Shown here piece after piece: positions 52,749-62,216 of a stretch of DNA of 64,000 nt. This DNA comes from Rhizobium tropici CIAT 899 (GTDB lineage: Bacteria > Pseudomonadota > Alphaproteobacteria > Rhizobiales > Rhizobiaceae). The translations under genes and the position numbers were made by a program. Under the pieces are notes generated by a model. It was given only the letters and a program-made list of their open reading frames with translations, did not search any database and was not told the DNA's origin. Positions within the stretch are counted from its first letter, which is position 1, and each line of letters begins with the position of its first letter. Location: assembly GCF_000330885.1 (NCBI RefSeq), contig NC_020062.1:938374-1002373 (forward strand), given 5' to 3'.

Positions 52749-54758
52749 CTACATCAGGTCACGGGCGATGCGCTTCTCCTCGAATATCTTCCTGAAAATC
52801 TCGGTCTCCCCCTCATAGGCAACGACCGAGGCACTTATGACCCAATCCTTCGCCGTGCAGGATATCGAGGATGTTGCGACCGTGCGGACGAACCAGCCAG
52901 GGCGTCGCATGTCGCAGGTCCATGTCGATATGCCGGACATCGACAATGGATCGTTCGGCGCGATCGACCAGACCTCCTCGCGCAGCTGCCGGGTGGAAAG
53001 CCCTGTGCCGGGATGTTCGGAAAGGCCGGTATCCTCATGGATTTCATAGCGGGTGACGCCGGCCGAGAGATCGCGCACCACCTGTCGTTTCGTTGATCCC
53101 GGTGCATGTTCGATATACTTCGGCAGCGGATCGGGATTGTCGGGCTGCTTGATGTCGATGATCTCATGCGCGCCGAGCTTAGGCAACGCAAGGCCGATGG
53201 AGGCGATATCGATCGTCAGGCCCGGATCTTCCGGTGGCGGCAGCACCATCGGCCAATAGGCTGTCGACAACGACAGGCGGATGCGGTGCCCCTTGCGGAA
53301 ACGATAGCCGCAGGCATCGAGCGTTAAGGTCACTCTGACCTGCTGCCCCTTGCTCAGCGGCTCCGGCGCAGCATTGCCGTTGTGATGAGCGAGATTGAGC
53401 ACGCCGAAGGAAACGCGCGTTGCCGTGCCGTCCGGATGGATATCGACGAGCCTTGCGCAGAGATTGGCGGTTTCGGCGTCGCACTGCAGCGTCAAGGTGA
53501 CGATGGGGCGGCCGAGATAATCATGATCCTCGACCAACGGCGTGGTCTGGAAGGTCAGCGATCCGGCATCGTCGATGCGCTGATCGATCGCCATTTCCGC
53601 GTCCGGCTTCAGAGTGAACCATTCGCCCGAGGCCGTGCCTGTGTCGAGTGGTGAGCGCAGATAGACGGGATGTTCCGGCGCATGCGGGATCGGCATGCCT
53701 TCCATCAGCGTACCGAACTGCTCGACATAGAAGCACTGCATCTCCGGCTGCTGCCACTCTTTCTTGGCAATCCAGAAACCGGGGTCGAAATCGCGGCGCA
53801 TGGCGGGTTTGGCGGCGTCGAGAATATAGGCACGCACCGATGGCATGGCTTCGGCGCCGTTGCGCTCGCCGCGCAGCCAGCGGTTCCACCAGGCAATCGC
53901 TTCTCCATGGAAATCGACCCGCGGCTTCGGCCAAGCGAAATGCGGATATTTGTGAACCCATGGGCCAATCAGCGCCTTCGCCTTATCGCGCAGCCCTTCG
54001 ACGGCCAGCAGCGGCGTGTTGCGATAACCGTCAGCCCAGCCGGCGATGACGATGGCGGGAATATCGAAGCCGGCGAAGTCTTCGCAGATCGACCCATGCC
54101 GCCAGAGGTCATCGCGGCGCTGATGCTGGAGCCATTCTTCCATGAAGAAGGGTTCCTGCTCCAGGCGTTCCAGCCACATATCGCGCCAATCGTCACCAAC
54201 GATGGCCGGATCGGGTGAGCGAGACTGATAGCCGAGCATGGTCGCCGCCCAGGAAAGCTGGGCGGAGAGATGGCAGCCGTTCTTGTAGTGGATGTCGTCA
54301 TTATAACGGTCGACCGTAGAGGCGATCGAAATCACCGCTTTCAGTGCAGGGGGCTTCAGGGCCGCGACCTGCAGGCAGTTGAAGCCGCCCCAGGAAATGC
54401 CCATCATGCCGACAGAACCGTTCGACCAAGGTTGTGCTGCGATCCAGGCAATCAGCTCGCAGGCATTGGCAAGCTCCAGTTCGGTATATTCGCCATCGAT
54501 AACGCCGCCGGATTCGCCGGAGCCTCTGATGTCGACACGCACGCCGGCAATGCCGGCTGCAGCGAAGACCGGATATGTCGATTCGTCACGCGGACTTGTC
54601 CCGTCGCGCTTGCGGTAAGGCAGGAACTCGAAAACGGCAGGCACGGGATCGCTTTCCGCGCCATCCGGCATCCAGATGCGCGCGGCAAGCCGCGTTCCGT
54701 CCTTCAGCGTGATCCACTGATTTTCGATGGTGGTGAAGCTGCGCTCGGCCATGATCAT
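52749..54758 (-). CDS. CocE/NonD family hydrolase (X-Pro dipeptidyl-peptidase-like)
   Basis: 669 residues. An N-terminal alpha/beta-hydrolase domain has the nucleophile motif GMMGISWGGFN (about residues 120-130), and RVDIRGSGESGG precedes it. A C-terminal jelly-roll domain (PepX-C) spans about residues 330-560, with RLSLSTAYWP. Relatives include cocaine esterase, glutaryl-7-ACA acylase and X-Pro dipeptidyl peptidases. It lies 15 bp downstream of a peptide-type binding protein gene, so it probably hydrolyses the imported ester or amide. Two further Met codons follow the start closely. Confidence 0.9.
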   Translation of the reverse strand: MIMAERSFTTIENQWITLKDGTRLAARIWMPDGAESDPVPAVFEFLPYRKRDGTSPRDESTYPVFAAAGIAGVRVDIRGSGESGGVIDGEYTELELANACELIAWIAAQPWSNGSVGMMGISWGGFNCLQVAALKPPALKAVISIASTVDRYNDDIHYKNGCHLSAQLSWAATMLGYQSRSPDPAIVGDDWRDMWLERLEQEPFFMEEWLQHQRRDDLWRHGSICEDFAGFDIPAIVIAGWADGYRNTPLLAVEGLRDKAKALIGPWVHKYPHFAWPKPRVDFHGEAIAWWNRWLRGERNGAEAMPSVRAYILDAAKPAMRRDFDPGFWIAKKEWQQPEMQCFYVEQFGTLMEGMPIPHAPEHPVYLRSPLDTGTASGEWFTLKPDAEMAIDQRIDDAGSLTFQTTPLVEDHDYLGRPIVTLTLQCDAETANLCARLVDIHPDGTATRVSFGVLNLAHHNGNAAPEPLSKGQQVRVTLTLDACGYRFRKGHRIRLSLSTAYWPMVLPPPEDPGLTIDIASIGLALPKLGAHEIIDIKQPDNPDPLPKYIEHAPGSTKRQVVRDLSAGVTRYEIHEDTGLSEHPGTGLSTRQLREEVWSIAPNDPLSMSGISTWTCDMRRPGWFVRTVATSSISCTAKDWVISASVVAYEGETEIFRKIFEEKRIARDLM

Positions 54759-54773
54759 ATATCCAGAAGAGTT

Positions 54774-56354
54774 TTAGGCATTAAACCATACACGGCTGCC
54801 GATGTAGCCGTTGGACATATCGTTGCCGATGTCGTCGACATATCCCTTCAGCGTTTTCGCAGAGGCCATGATGTAGTCGTTGAAGACGGGCAGGATCAGG
54901 CCACCATCGTCTCGCACCGTGAGCGCCAGCTGTCGATAAAGCACCTTGCGCTTGGCTTCATCGAGCTCGGACCGTGCCTGCAGCACCAACTTGTCGAAGT
55001 CGGGGTGCTTGAAACGCGTATCGTTCCATTCCGCGTTCGACAGGTAGGAGGTGGAATAGCGCGAATCCTGCGTCGGACGACCGCCCCAGAAGGAGGCGCA
55101 GAAAGGCTGCTTGTTCCAGACATTGGTCCAGTAGCCGTCTTCCGGCTCGCGTTTGACGTCGATCGTGATGCCGGCCTTGCGCGCGCTTTGCTGGAACAGG
55201 ATCGCCGCATCCACGGCGCCCGGAAAGGCTGCATCGGACGTGAGCAACTGAACGGGGCGGTCGACACCCGACTTCTTGAAGTGGAAGGTGGCCTTGTCCG
55301 GATCATATGGCCGCTGCTCGATATCGGTCGGCGCAAGCGCATAGTTGGAGTTGACTGGATAGTCGTTGCCGATCGTTCCATAGCCGCCCAGAACCTTGTC
55401 GAGGATCGACTGGCGATCGATGGCATATTTCAGCGCGAGACGAAGATCGGCGTTGTCGAAGGGCGCCGTGTCGCAATGCATCAGGAAGCAGTAGAAGCCT
55501 TTGCCGGCGTTTCGGAGGATGTCGACGGTCGGTGCCCGCTGCAGCATCGGTACGGTCTTCGGATCGACATTGTTGACGAAATGGACCTGACCGGAGGCGA
55601 GCGCTGCAATGCGGGCGGTGTTATCGTTGATGACGAGGATTTCGACGCTGTTGACAAAGCCTCGGTCGGAGCGCCAATCCTTTGCGTTCTTCTCGAAGGT
55701 GGCGCGAACACCCGGTTCAAAGCTTTTTAGAATGTAAGGGCCGGTGCCAACGGCCGCCGCCGGCTTGTCGACGCCACCCTTCGGCTGGATGATCAGGTGG
55801 TAGTCGGTGAGAAGGAGCGGCAGGTCCGCATTGCCTTCCGAAAGCGTCAGAACAAGATCACCCGCTTTTTCTTCGATGCCGGTGATCGAGGCCATGAGCC
55901 CAAGAGCGCCCGACTGCGAATTCTTGTCCGCGTGTCGCTTCAGGGTCGCGACGATATCGGCAACGGTCATCTTGCTGCCGTCGTGAAACTGCACGTCGTT
56001 CCTGATCTTGAAGGTCCAGGTAGATGCATCCGCTGACGGCGTCCAGGAAGTTGCCAGCGACGGTAGGGGAGCGCCGGTTTTGGGGTCGGATTCGACAAGC
56101 GTATCGCCCCAGAGGCGGCCAATGACGAACAATACGGAGGCACTATAGGTCGCCGGATCGAGCGCGTCACTGGTGGCGCCGCCTTTGAGACCAAGCTTCA
56201 GATGGCCACCACGCTTTGCTTCCTGCGCGCGGGCATCGTGCGGCACCAAGAGGCCGGAGGCGAGGGCAGGCAAAGCGCCCAGTGCGACGGCACCGCCCAG
56301 GAAGTGGCGGCGGCCTATGCTCAGAGGCGATGATTGATCTTTTTCACGCGTCAT
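54774..56354 (-). CDS. Peptide/nickel-family ABC transporter substrate-binding protein, Tat-exported (1)
   Basis: 526 residues from the ATG at 56354 (AAGGGA upstream; a start at 56372 adds six residues). The N-terminus has a twin-arginine signal, IGRRHFLGGAVALG, then cleavage near ARAQE. The mature part is an SBP_bac_5 protein: KRGGHLKLGLKGG, DPATY, the KNDVQFHDG-like RNDVQFHDGSKM. It shares extended wording with the protein at 62217-63806 (IGNDMSNGY at both C-termini), so the two are paralogues. It is cotranscribed with the CocE-type hydrolase gene and is divergent from an XRE regulator. Confidence 0.92.
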   Translation of the reverse strand: MTREKDQSSPLSIGRRHFLGGAVALGALPALASGLLVPHDARAQEAKRGGHLKLGLKGGATSDALDPATYSASVLFVIGRLWGDTLVESDPKTGAPLPSLATSWTPSADASTWTFKIRNDVQFHDGSKMTVADIVATLKRHADKNSQSGALGLMASITGIEEKAGDLVLTLSEGNADLPLLLTDYHLIIQPKGGVDKPAAAVGTGPYILKSFEPGVRATFEKNAKDWRSDRGFVNSVEILVINDNTARIAALASGQVHFVNNVDPKTVPMLQRAPTVDILRNAGKGFYCFLMHCDTAPFDNADLRLALKYAIDRQSILDKVLGGYGTIGNDYPVNSNYALAPTDIEQRPYDPDKATFHFKKSGVDRPVQLLTSDAAFPGAVDAAILFQQSARKAGITIDVKREPEDGYWTNVWNKQPFCASFWGGRPTQDSRYSTSYLSNAEWNDTRFKHPDFDKLVLQARSELDEAKRKVLYRQLALTVRDDGGLILPVFNDYIMASAKTLKGYVDDIGNDMSNGYIGSRVWFNA

Positions 56355-56476
56355 TGCAGTTCCCTTTTTCAACTTTGTTGGGAGGGAACGTAGAGGTCAG
56401 GCTGCTTCATGCAATTTCGCGACTTGACGCATCTTTAAGCGAGTTTACGCTAGTTCGTTCCAAGACGGAGTTATGG

Positions 56477-57262
56477 ATGCCTCACCTGGCCGAGAACCTC
56501 AAAATTGCCTGCGCAACGCAACGTTCCATTTCGCAGCTGTGCCGTGCAATCGACATCAACCGGCAACAATTCAACCGATATATCAACGGTCAGACGCGGC
56601 CGTCTGCCCATAATCTCGCGCGTATAGCCAAGTACTTCGATCTCGACGCAGCCGACTTTGGTCTCGCTCCCATGCTCTTTCGCGAGCGGCTTCGCAAACC
56701 GGCCCTGGACCTCAATCAAAGTTCCGAATTGTTAAAGGCGTTCCCCGGAGATCTAACCGCGCTCCGGCGCCATATCGGCTATTTCCAGACCTACCATCGC
56801 TCACCGTCCTGGCCTGGAATGGTTGTCTGTTCCTGCAGTCGCATTATCGAGCAGGGTGGGCTGATGCATGTCAAATCGATGGAGCGTCTGCGTGACCCTG
56901 GAAACGGCATCCAGCAGTTTTCCAAATATGTGGGTTTGGCAGCCTTCTATCGAAACCGGATCTTCATTACCGAGCGTGTGGTCGGCCCGAATCCCATACT
57001 GTCACAGACGATCCTCCTGCCATTCGACGAGTATCAGCGCGTCTATCTGCGCGGGACGACGATGGGAGTTTCCTGGCGAAAGGAAAACCTCCCTTATGCG
57101 TCGCGGATGATCTGGCGCCATGTCGGCACCGAGCCGGATCTTCGTGAACTTCTCTCGCGCTGCGGACCTCTGCCGCTATCGTCGCGCCGGCTGCCGCCGA
57201 CGGTGCGCTCATTCCTCGCCGATCCATCCGCAGAAGTATATGCGGTGCCGGCAGAATATTGA
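56477..57262 (+). CDS. XRE-type helix-turn-helix transcriptional regulator
   Basis: 261 residues from the ATG at 56477 (GGAG six bases upstream); the open frame upstream is not coding-like. The N-terminal helix-turn-helix (residues 5-55) contains SISQLCRAIDINRQQFNRYIN then RPSAHNLARIAKYF, the Cro/CI pattern. The rest (about 200 residues) is an unrecognised domain that could bind a ligand. It is 122 bp from the divergent binding-protein gene and so probably regulates the transporter/hydrolase unit. Confidence 0.85.
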   Translation: MPHLAENLKIACATQRSISQLCRAIDINRQQFNRYINGQTRPSAHNLARIAKYFDLDAADFGLAPMLFRERLRKPALDLNQSSELLKAFPGDLTALRRHIGYFQTYHRSPSWPGMVVCSCSRIIEQGGLMHVKSMERLRDPGNGIQQFSKYVGLAAFYRNRIFITERVVGPNPILSQTILLPFDEYQRVYLRGTTMGVSWRKENLPYASRMIWRHVGTEPDLRELLSRCGPLPLSSRRLPPTVRSFLADPSAEVYAVPAEY

Positions 57263-57425
57263 GGAGCCGATTGCCTGGTTTGGTTAGTCTTCGGCCGTTC
57301 AAGGGCGAAAACTCCCAAATACAATAGAAAGTTGTGCTTTTACAGAATATATTAAGGGTCGATTTATAAGATTGCAGTCTATCTTGAGGTTGGCGGCACA
57401 TGCTTTGATATTCGGGGGCGGTTAG

Positions 57426-58535
57426 ATGCTTTTCTCTGCGAGAACGGGTGCAGATCCCAGCCCTCATACCTATGTCAGTGACCTGTTTCGCCAGGAAGCA
57501 AAGGTTGATTTGCGCGACGACGCAGACATTCCCGAAGCTGTCTCAGTCAACCGTGTCTTGAATTTCATCAAGCATTTGTGGAGCGAAACCGGCGAGGAGC
57601 TGGATGTCAATGTCTTCTATCGTCATCGCACCCTTGATGCCCTCAGCCTTGCAATTTCCAATCACGAAGATCTCTCTGTCTCGCCGAAAATCATAGAGCT
57701 CCGAGGCGGAGAAGGTCGTGCACCCCTGCTGCTATTTGCCGGTGGAGCAAGCTGCTTCCTGGAAATGCAGCAACTCATCAAGGAAATCCGCTTTCCCGGG
57801 CCTATTCTCGGCGTGGCATTGACGGCCTTCAACCGCGATCGTCACCATCCGGCAACGGTGGAAGACGAGGTTCAAAGCACGCTGAAAGCGTTGCAGGCAG
57901 CCGGGATTGACGGACCCTATCGATTGCTCGGCTATTCTTTCGGCGGTGTTTTTGCCTTGGAGCTTGCGCGTGCATTGAAGGCACAAGGGCAAAAGATCGC
58001 GTTCCTCGGGATGCTCGATACCCCCTTGGGCGAGCAAGAATGGCCGCTGATGACCTGGGGCAGCTTCATGTGGCAACGCTGGAGGCGAGCTCATACCCGA
58101 AAGAAGAATCTGAGGAAGACCGATCCTCAACCACGCCATCGAACATCAATCCAGGCCAATAGGCCGACGACCGAGCGACGGGAATTCCTCGCAAAGAAAC
58201 TGAAACCACTTTCTTTTCGCTACGCCGACCCCCGCACGGCATATTATCCGGAACTGGCGCCGCAATGGATGGGGGATTATCCTCCGCTTTACGATGTGGC
58301 TGCCAGACAACTTCTGCGCATGAAAGGCCTTTATAGACCAAACCGTTACGACGGCGAATTGACCTTCTACCGCAGCCTGCAAGGCTCACCGGTCGATTGC
58401 GATCCGAAGACCATATGGGGACGCTTTCTTGCGCATGCCGACTGGATCGATGTTTCCGGCAACCACCAGAGCATGATCGTCGGCCGCAACGCCGGTACGC
58501 TCGCGCGCGAACTCAGCGCGCGCCTTACGCGCTGA
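57426..58535 (+). CDS. Stand-alone thioesterase with an apparent C-terminal half of a carrier domain
   Basis: 369 residues. About residues 88-369 form a type I (NRPS/PKS-like) thioesterase of the alpha/beta-hydrolase fold: nucleophile in LLGYSFGGVFALELA (Ser about 171), Asp in GMLDTPL (about 197) and His in GNHQSMI (about 346). Residues 38-78 (SVNRVLNFIKHLWSETGEEL then DVNVFYRHRTLDALSLAI) follow the pattern of the last two helices of a peptidyl-carrier domain (…G-x-E-L-x-x-x-x-x-F-x-x-x-T-x-x-x-L). No GGxS phosphopantetheine site is seen. No NRPS or PKS gene is in the window. It may be a relic, or a hydrolase acting on carrier-bound or CoA substrates. Confidence 0.82.
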   Translation: MLFSARTGADPSPHTYVSDLFRQEAKVDLRDDADIPEAVSVNRVLNFIKHLWSETGEELDVNVFYRHRTLDALSLAISNHEDLSVSPKIIELRGGEGRAPLLLFAGGASCFLEMQQLIKEIRFPGPILGVALTAFNRDRHHPATVEDEVQSTLKALQAAGIDGPYRLLGYSFGGVFALELARALKAQGQKIAFLGMLDTPLGEQEWPLMTWGSFMWQRWRRAHTRKKNLRKTDPQPRHRTSIQANRPTTERREFLAKKLKPLSFRYADPRTAYYPELAPQWMGDYPPLYDVAARQLLRMKGLYRPNRYDGELTFYRSLQGSPVDCDPKTIWGRFLAHADWIDVSGNHQSMIVGRNAGTLARELSARLTR

Positions 58536-58562
58536 GCCCACGGGATCGAAATAATCCAGCGC

Positions 58563-60194
58563 TCAATTGCCGGCGCTCTCCATCTTCCGCGTCGTTAGCA
58601 CGCGCTCCAGCCACCCGATCTCCATTTCCGGCACGGATTTCAGCAGCAAGTCGGTATAATCGTCGAAGGGCGGCGAAAGCGCTTGCGATTTCGGGCCGAA
58701 GCGGACGAGCTTGCCGCGATGCATCACCGCGACACTGTCTGCGATGGCGCGAACGATGGCGATATCGTGGGTGATGAAGACGTAGGAGAGATGCGCCTCT
58801 TCCTGTAGCTTCAAGAGCAGTTTCAGAATGCCTTCGGCAACCAGCGGATCGAGTGCCGATGTCGGCTCATCGCAAAGAATGAGTTCCGGCTTGGCCGCAA
58901 GCGCTCTGGCGATGGCGACGCGCTGTTTCTGGCCGCCCGAAAGCTCGGCCGGATAGCGGTCGATGAAACCGTTACCCATCTCGATCTGATCCAGCAGCTC
59001 TTTCACGCGCGCCGTCTTTGCCGCGCCACGCAGGCCGTCATAGAAGGTCAGCGGACGACCAATGATATCGCGCACGGTCTGGCGCGGGTTCATCGCCGTA
59101 TCGGCCATCTGGTAGATCAGCTGGATACGCCGCAGCTCTTGCCGCGAACGGTCTTTCAAGGCAGGCGTCAGCGGCTTGCCGTCGAAGGAAATCCGCCCGT
59201 CGCTCGGCGGCAGGAGGCCGGTAATCACGCGCGCAAGCGTCGATTTTCCGGAGCCGGACTCGCCGACCACCGCCAATGTCTGGCCTTTAGGAACGTGTAG
59301 AGAAACATCGTGCAATACCTTGAAACCATTCGAGTATTGCGCGCTGATATTCTCGACTTTCAAAAGCGCACCCGTCTGATCGGCGGCTTCGGCACGTGCC
59401 TCCTGGCGAACGTTGACGAGGGCGCGGGTATAATCCTGCCGCGGCTCCTCGATGATCTGCTGGACGCTGCCATATTCCACCGTCTTGCCATGCCTCAACA
59501 CCATGATGTCGTCTGAAATCTGGGCGACGACGGCAAGGTCATGGGTGATGTAAAGCGCAGCCGTATGCGTTTCCTCTATCGCATGCTTGATTGCCGCGAG
59601 CACGTCGATCTGCGTGGTGACGTCGAGCGCGGTCGTCGGTTCGTCGAAGACGATCAGTTCGGGATTGGAGCAGAGCGCCATAGCGGTCATGGCGCGTTGC
59701 AGCTGGCCGCCGGAGACCTGATGCGGATAGCGGTCCCCGAAGGTTTCCGGATTGGGCAAGCCAAGCACCCGGAAGAGATAGAGGGCGCGCGTTCTTGCTT
59801 CTTCCTTCGACATCAGGCGATGCTTGACAGTTGCTTCGATCACCTGATCGCCCAGCCGATGCGCCGGATTGAAGGCGGCAGCGGCCGATTGGGCGACATA
59901 ACAGACCCGCGCGCCGCGAATCCTGCGGATGCCGGATTTGCCGAGCGGCAGAATGTCTGCGCCATCGAGCAATACCTGGCCGCCGGTAATTTCCGCACCG
60001 CCGCGGCCATAGGCGAGGGCGGAGAGGCCGATAGTGGACTTGCCGGCGCCGGACTCGCCGATCAGGCCAAGGACTTTGCCTTTCTGCAGATCGAAGGAGA
60101 CGCCATCGACGATGGTGACGCGCTTCGGCGGCTCGCCCGGTGGATAGCTGGTCGCCTCGATCTTGAGACCGCGAACGGAAAGAAGCTCAGGCAT
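58563..60194 (-). CDS. Peptide/nickel-family ABC transporter, double ATP-binding protein
   Basis: 543 residues with two complete ATPase domains: Walker A GESGAGKST and GESGSGKST, signatures VSGGQLQRAM and [15 protein letters not shown], Walker B LIVFDEPTTALD and [12 protein letters not shown]. This is the DppD-DppF fusion common in alphaproteobacteria. The start at 60194 overlaps the permease stop by 8 bases (ATGCCTGA), showing translational coupling. It serves the permeases encoded upstream, and possibly both binding proteins. Confidence 0.93.
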   Translation of the reverse strand: MPELLSVRGLKIEATSYPPGEPPKRVTIVDGVSFDLQKGKVLGLIGESGAGKSTIGLSALAYGRGGAEITGGQVLLDGADILPLGKSGIRRIRGARVCYVAQSAAAAFNPAHRLGDQVIEATVKHRLMSKEEARTRALYLFRVLGLPNPETFGDRYPHQVSGGQLQRAMTAMALCSNPELIVFDEPTTALDVTTQIDVLAAIKHAIEETHTAALYITHDLAVVAQISDDIMVLRHGKTVEYGSVQQIIEEPRQDYTRALVNVRQEARAEAADQTGALLKVENISAQYSNGFKVLHDVSLHVPKGQTLAVVGESGSGKSTLARVITGLLPPSDGRISFDGKPLTPALKDRSRQELRRIQLIYQMADTAMNPRQTVRDIIGRPLTFYDGLRGAAKTARVKELLDQIEMGNGFIDRYPAELSGGQKQRVAIARALAAKPELILCDEPTSALDPLVAEGILKLLLKLQEEAHLSYVFITHDIAIVRAIADSVAVMHRGKLVRFGPKSQALSPPFDDYTDLLLKSVPEMEIGWLERVLTTRKMESAGN

Positions 60195-61014
60195 CGCCAC
60201 GCCCTCCCTTGAGGCTGGAGGTGCGCCGCAAGAGCCAGTCGACCACCAGATTGACACAGATTGCCAGCGCCGCAATGGCGGAGCCCGGCACGAGCGCGGC
60301 AGAGATGCCGAAGATGATGCCGTCCTTGTTGTCCTTCACCATGCCGCCCCAGTCGGCCGCCGGCGGCTGGATGCCGAGGCCGAGAAAGGAGAGCGTGGAG
60401 AGGAAGAGGATCGAGAAGGCAAAGCGCAGCCCGAATTCCGCCAGCAGCGGCGACAGCGTATTCGGCAGAATCTCGCGGAAGATGATCCAGATCTTGCCTT
60501 CGCCGCGAAGCTTGGCGGCCTCCACGAATTCCATGACTGCGACATCGAGCGCCACGGCGCGGCCGAGGCGATAGACGCGGGTGGAATCGAGGATGGCCAT
60601 GACGAGGATCAGCACGATCAGGTTCTGCGGCAGGACGGCCAGAACGACGAGCGCGAAGATCAGCGTCGGGATCGACATCATCAGGTCGTTGAAGCGCGAG
60701 AAGACCATGTCGATCCATCCACGCGAGACGGCGGCGGTGAAGCTCAGGATGATGCCGAGCGAGAAGGAGATAATCGTCGCCGCCAGCGCGACGAAGAGGG
60801 TCGTGCGGGTGCCGTAGATCAGACGCGACAGGATATCGCGGCCGAGATTGTCGAGGCCGAAGAAATATTGCGCATCGGCGGGCTGCCAGACATTGCCGAC
60901 GACTTCCGTTTCGCCGTAAGGGGCGATCCAGGGGGCGAAGATCGCGCAGATGAAGGCGATCAGGATACCGATGATGCCGATCCAGGCGGTGATGGGGATA
61001 TCTCTCAATCTCAT
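60187..61014 (-). CDS. Peptide/nickel-family ABC transporter permease (DppC type)
   Basis: 275 residues, inner-membrane permease with about six segments. The N-terminal OppC-like part includes FGLDNLGRDILSRLIYGTRTT, and the EAA loop reads FVEAAKLRGEGKIWIIFREILPN. It overlaps the upstream permease stop by 4 bases and the downstream ATPase start by 8, so the three are one operon. The partner permease is at 61011-62018. Confidence 0.93.
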   Translation of the reverse strand: MRLRDIPITAWIGIIGILIAFICAIFAPWIAPYGETEVVGNVWQPADAQYFFGLDNLGRDILSRLIYGTRTTLFVALAATIISFSLGIILSFTAAVSRGWIDMVFSRFNDLMMSIPTLIFALVVLAVLPQNLIVLILVMAILDSTRVYRLGRAVALDVAVMEFVEAAKLRGEGKIWIIFREILPNTLSPLLAEFGLRFAFSILFLSTLSFLGLGIQPPAADWGGMVKDNKDGIIFGISAALVPGSAIAALAICVNLVVDWLLRRTSSLKGGRGDA

Positions 61015-62018
61015 CGTGGATGCCTCAGACGCGGATTGGCGACGATGGCGAGAATGTCGGCCGTCATGTTGAGGAAGATGTAGACGGCGGCAAAGATCAG
61101 GCCGCAGGCCTGGACCACAGGCATGTCGCGTACCGTTACGGCGTCGACCATGTACTGACCCATGCCGGGATAGACGAAGACGACTTCGACGACGACAACG
61201 CCGACGATGAGATAGGCAAGGTTCAGCGCGATGACGTTGATGATCGGCGCCAGCGCATTGGGCGCGGCGTGCTTGACGATGGCGCGGAAGGCGGAGAGGC
61301 CCTTCAGCTCGGCCGTTTCCATATAGGCCGACGACATCACGGAGAGGATGGCCGCCCGCGTCATGCGCATCATATGCGCGAGCACGACGAGAACCAGAGT
61401 CGCGGTCGGGAGTGCGATCGCCTTCAGCCGGTCGACGAAGCCCATGCCGTCGAACACCGTCGCCGGAAAGGTGGCGATGCCGAATTTCACGGAGAAGAAC
61501 ATGATGAGGAGATAGCCGATGAAGAATTCCGGCAGCGAGATCGCCGCCAATGAGATGACGTTGATGATCTTGTCCGGCATGCGGTTCCTGTAGTGGACGG
61601 CGAGCATGCCCAGGGAGACCGCCAGCGGCACGGAGATCAGGGCGGCAAAGCCTGCCAGAAACAGCGAGTTGCCGAGGCGCTTGCCGATTTGCTCGCCGAC
61701 GGAATTCTTGCTCGCCCAGGAGGTGCCGAAATCGCCCTTAACCGCGTTGCCCAGCCATTCCACATAGCGGGTCACGACGGGCCGGTTGAGACCGAGCTCC
61801 TCGCGGATATTGGCGACAGCCTGCGGCGTTGCCGACTGGCCGAGATAGGTGGTGGCGAAATCGCCGGGCAGGGCTTCGAGCCCGCCGAAGATCAGGACGG
61901 AGACCGCAAACAGCAGGATGATACTGAGCACGCAACGCTCGATGATGAGGGACAGCAGCGGAAAACGCTGCTTGAACCTCAGCCCGGGCAGAACGGTGCC
62001 GGGGGGCAGATTGGACAT
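61011..62018 (-). CDS. Peptide/nickel-family ABC transporter permease (DppB type)
   Basis: 335 residues with about six membrane segments. The DppB signature regions are LGLNRPVVTRYVEWLGNAVKGDFGTSW and the EAA loop METAELKGLSAFRAIVKHAAPNA. An alternate start would not fit the hydrophilic N-terminus. It is 198 bp downstream of the binding-protein gene, and a dispersed repeat lies in that gap. Confidence 0.93.
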   Translation of the reverse strand: MSNLPPGTVLPGLRFKQRFPLLSLIIERCVLSIILLFAVSVLIFGGLEALPGDFATTYLGQSATPQAVANIREELGLNRPVVTRYVEWLGNAVKGDFGTSWASKNSVGEQIGKRLGNSLFLAGFAALISVPLAVSLGMLAVHYRNRMPDKIINVISLAAISLPEFFIGYLLIMFFSVKFGIATFPATVFDGMGFVDRLKAIALPTATLVLVVLAHMMRMTRAAILSVMSSAYMETAELKGLSAFRAIVKHAAPNALAPIINVIALNLAYLIVGVVVVEVVFVYPGMGQYMVDAVTVRDMPVVQACGLIFAAVYIFLNMTADILAIVANPRLRHPR

Positions 62019-62037
62019 GGCCGATGCCTCGCACTTG

Positions 62038-62130
62038 GAGCGGTTCCATGTTTCAGGGAATCGTTGAGCCGCTCGATCTTGTTGTCTTACGCAATTCCGG
62101 ACGGAAAGCAGCTAAGCAATTTTCCGGGGA
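62038..62130. repeat. Dispersed rhizobial intergenic repeat (RIME-like), copy 2
   Basis: GAGCGGTTCC followed by an internal return arm TTGAGCCGCTC, then a CTTACGCAATTCCGGACGGA block and the ending TTTTCCGGGGATTGCC. It can fold into two hairpins and matches copy 1 at 5629-5730 in order of its words. It lies between the binding-protein gene and the permease gene of one transporter operon. Confidence 0.7.
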
Positions 62131-62216
62131 TTGCCTGAAACGTCGGGAGGACCGCGAAGGGCTTTCGCGGTCCCGGCTGCGTCGGAGATGAGGGCGGTTT
62201 CGCCCGGATTCGGGCG

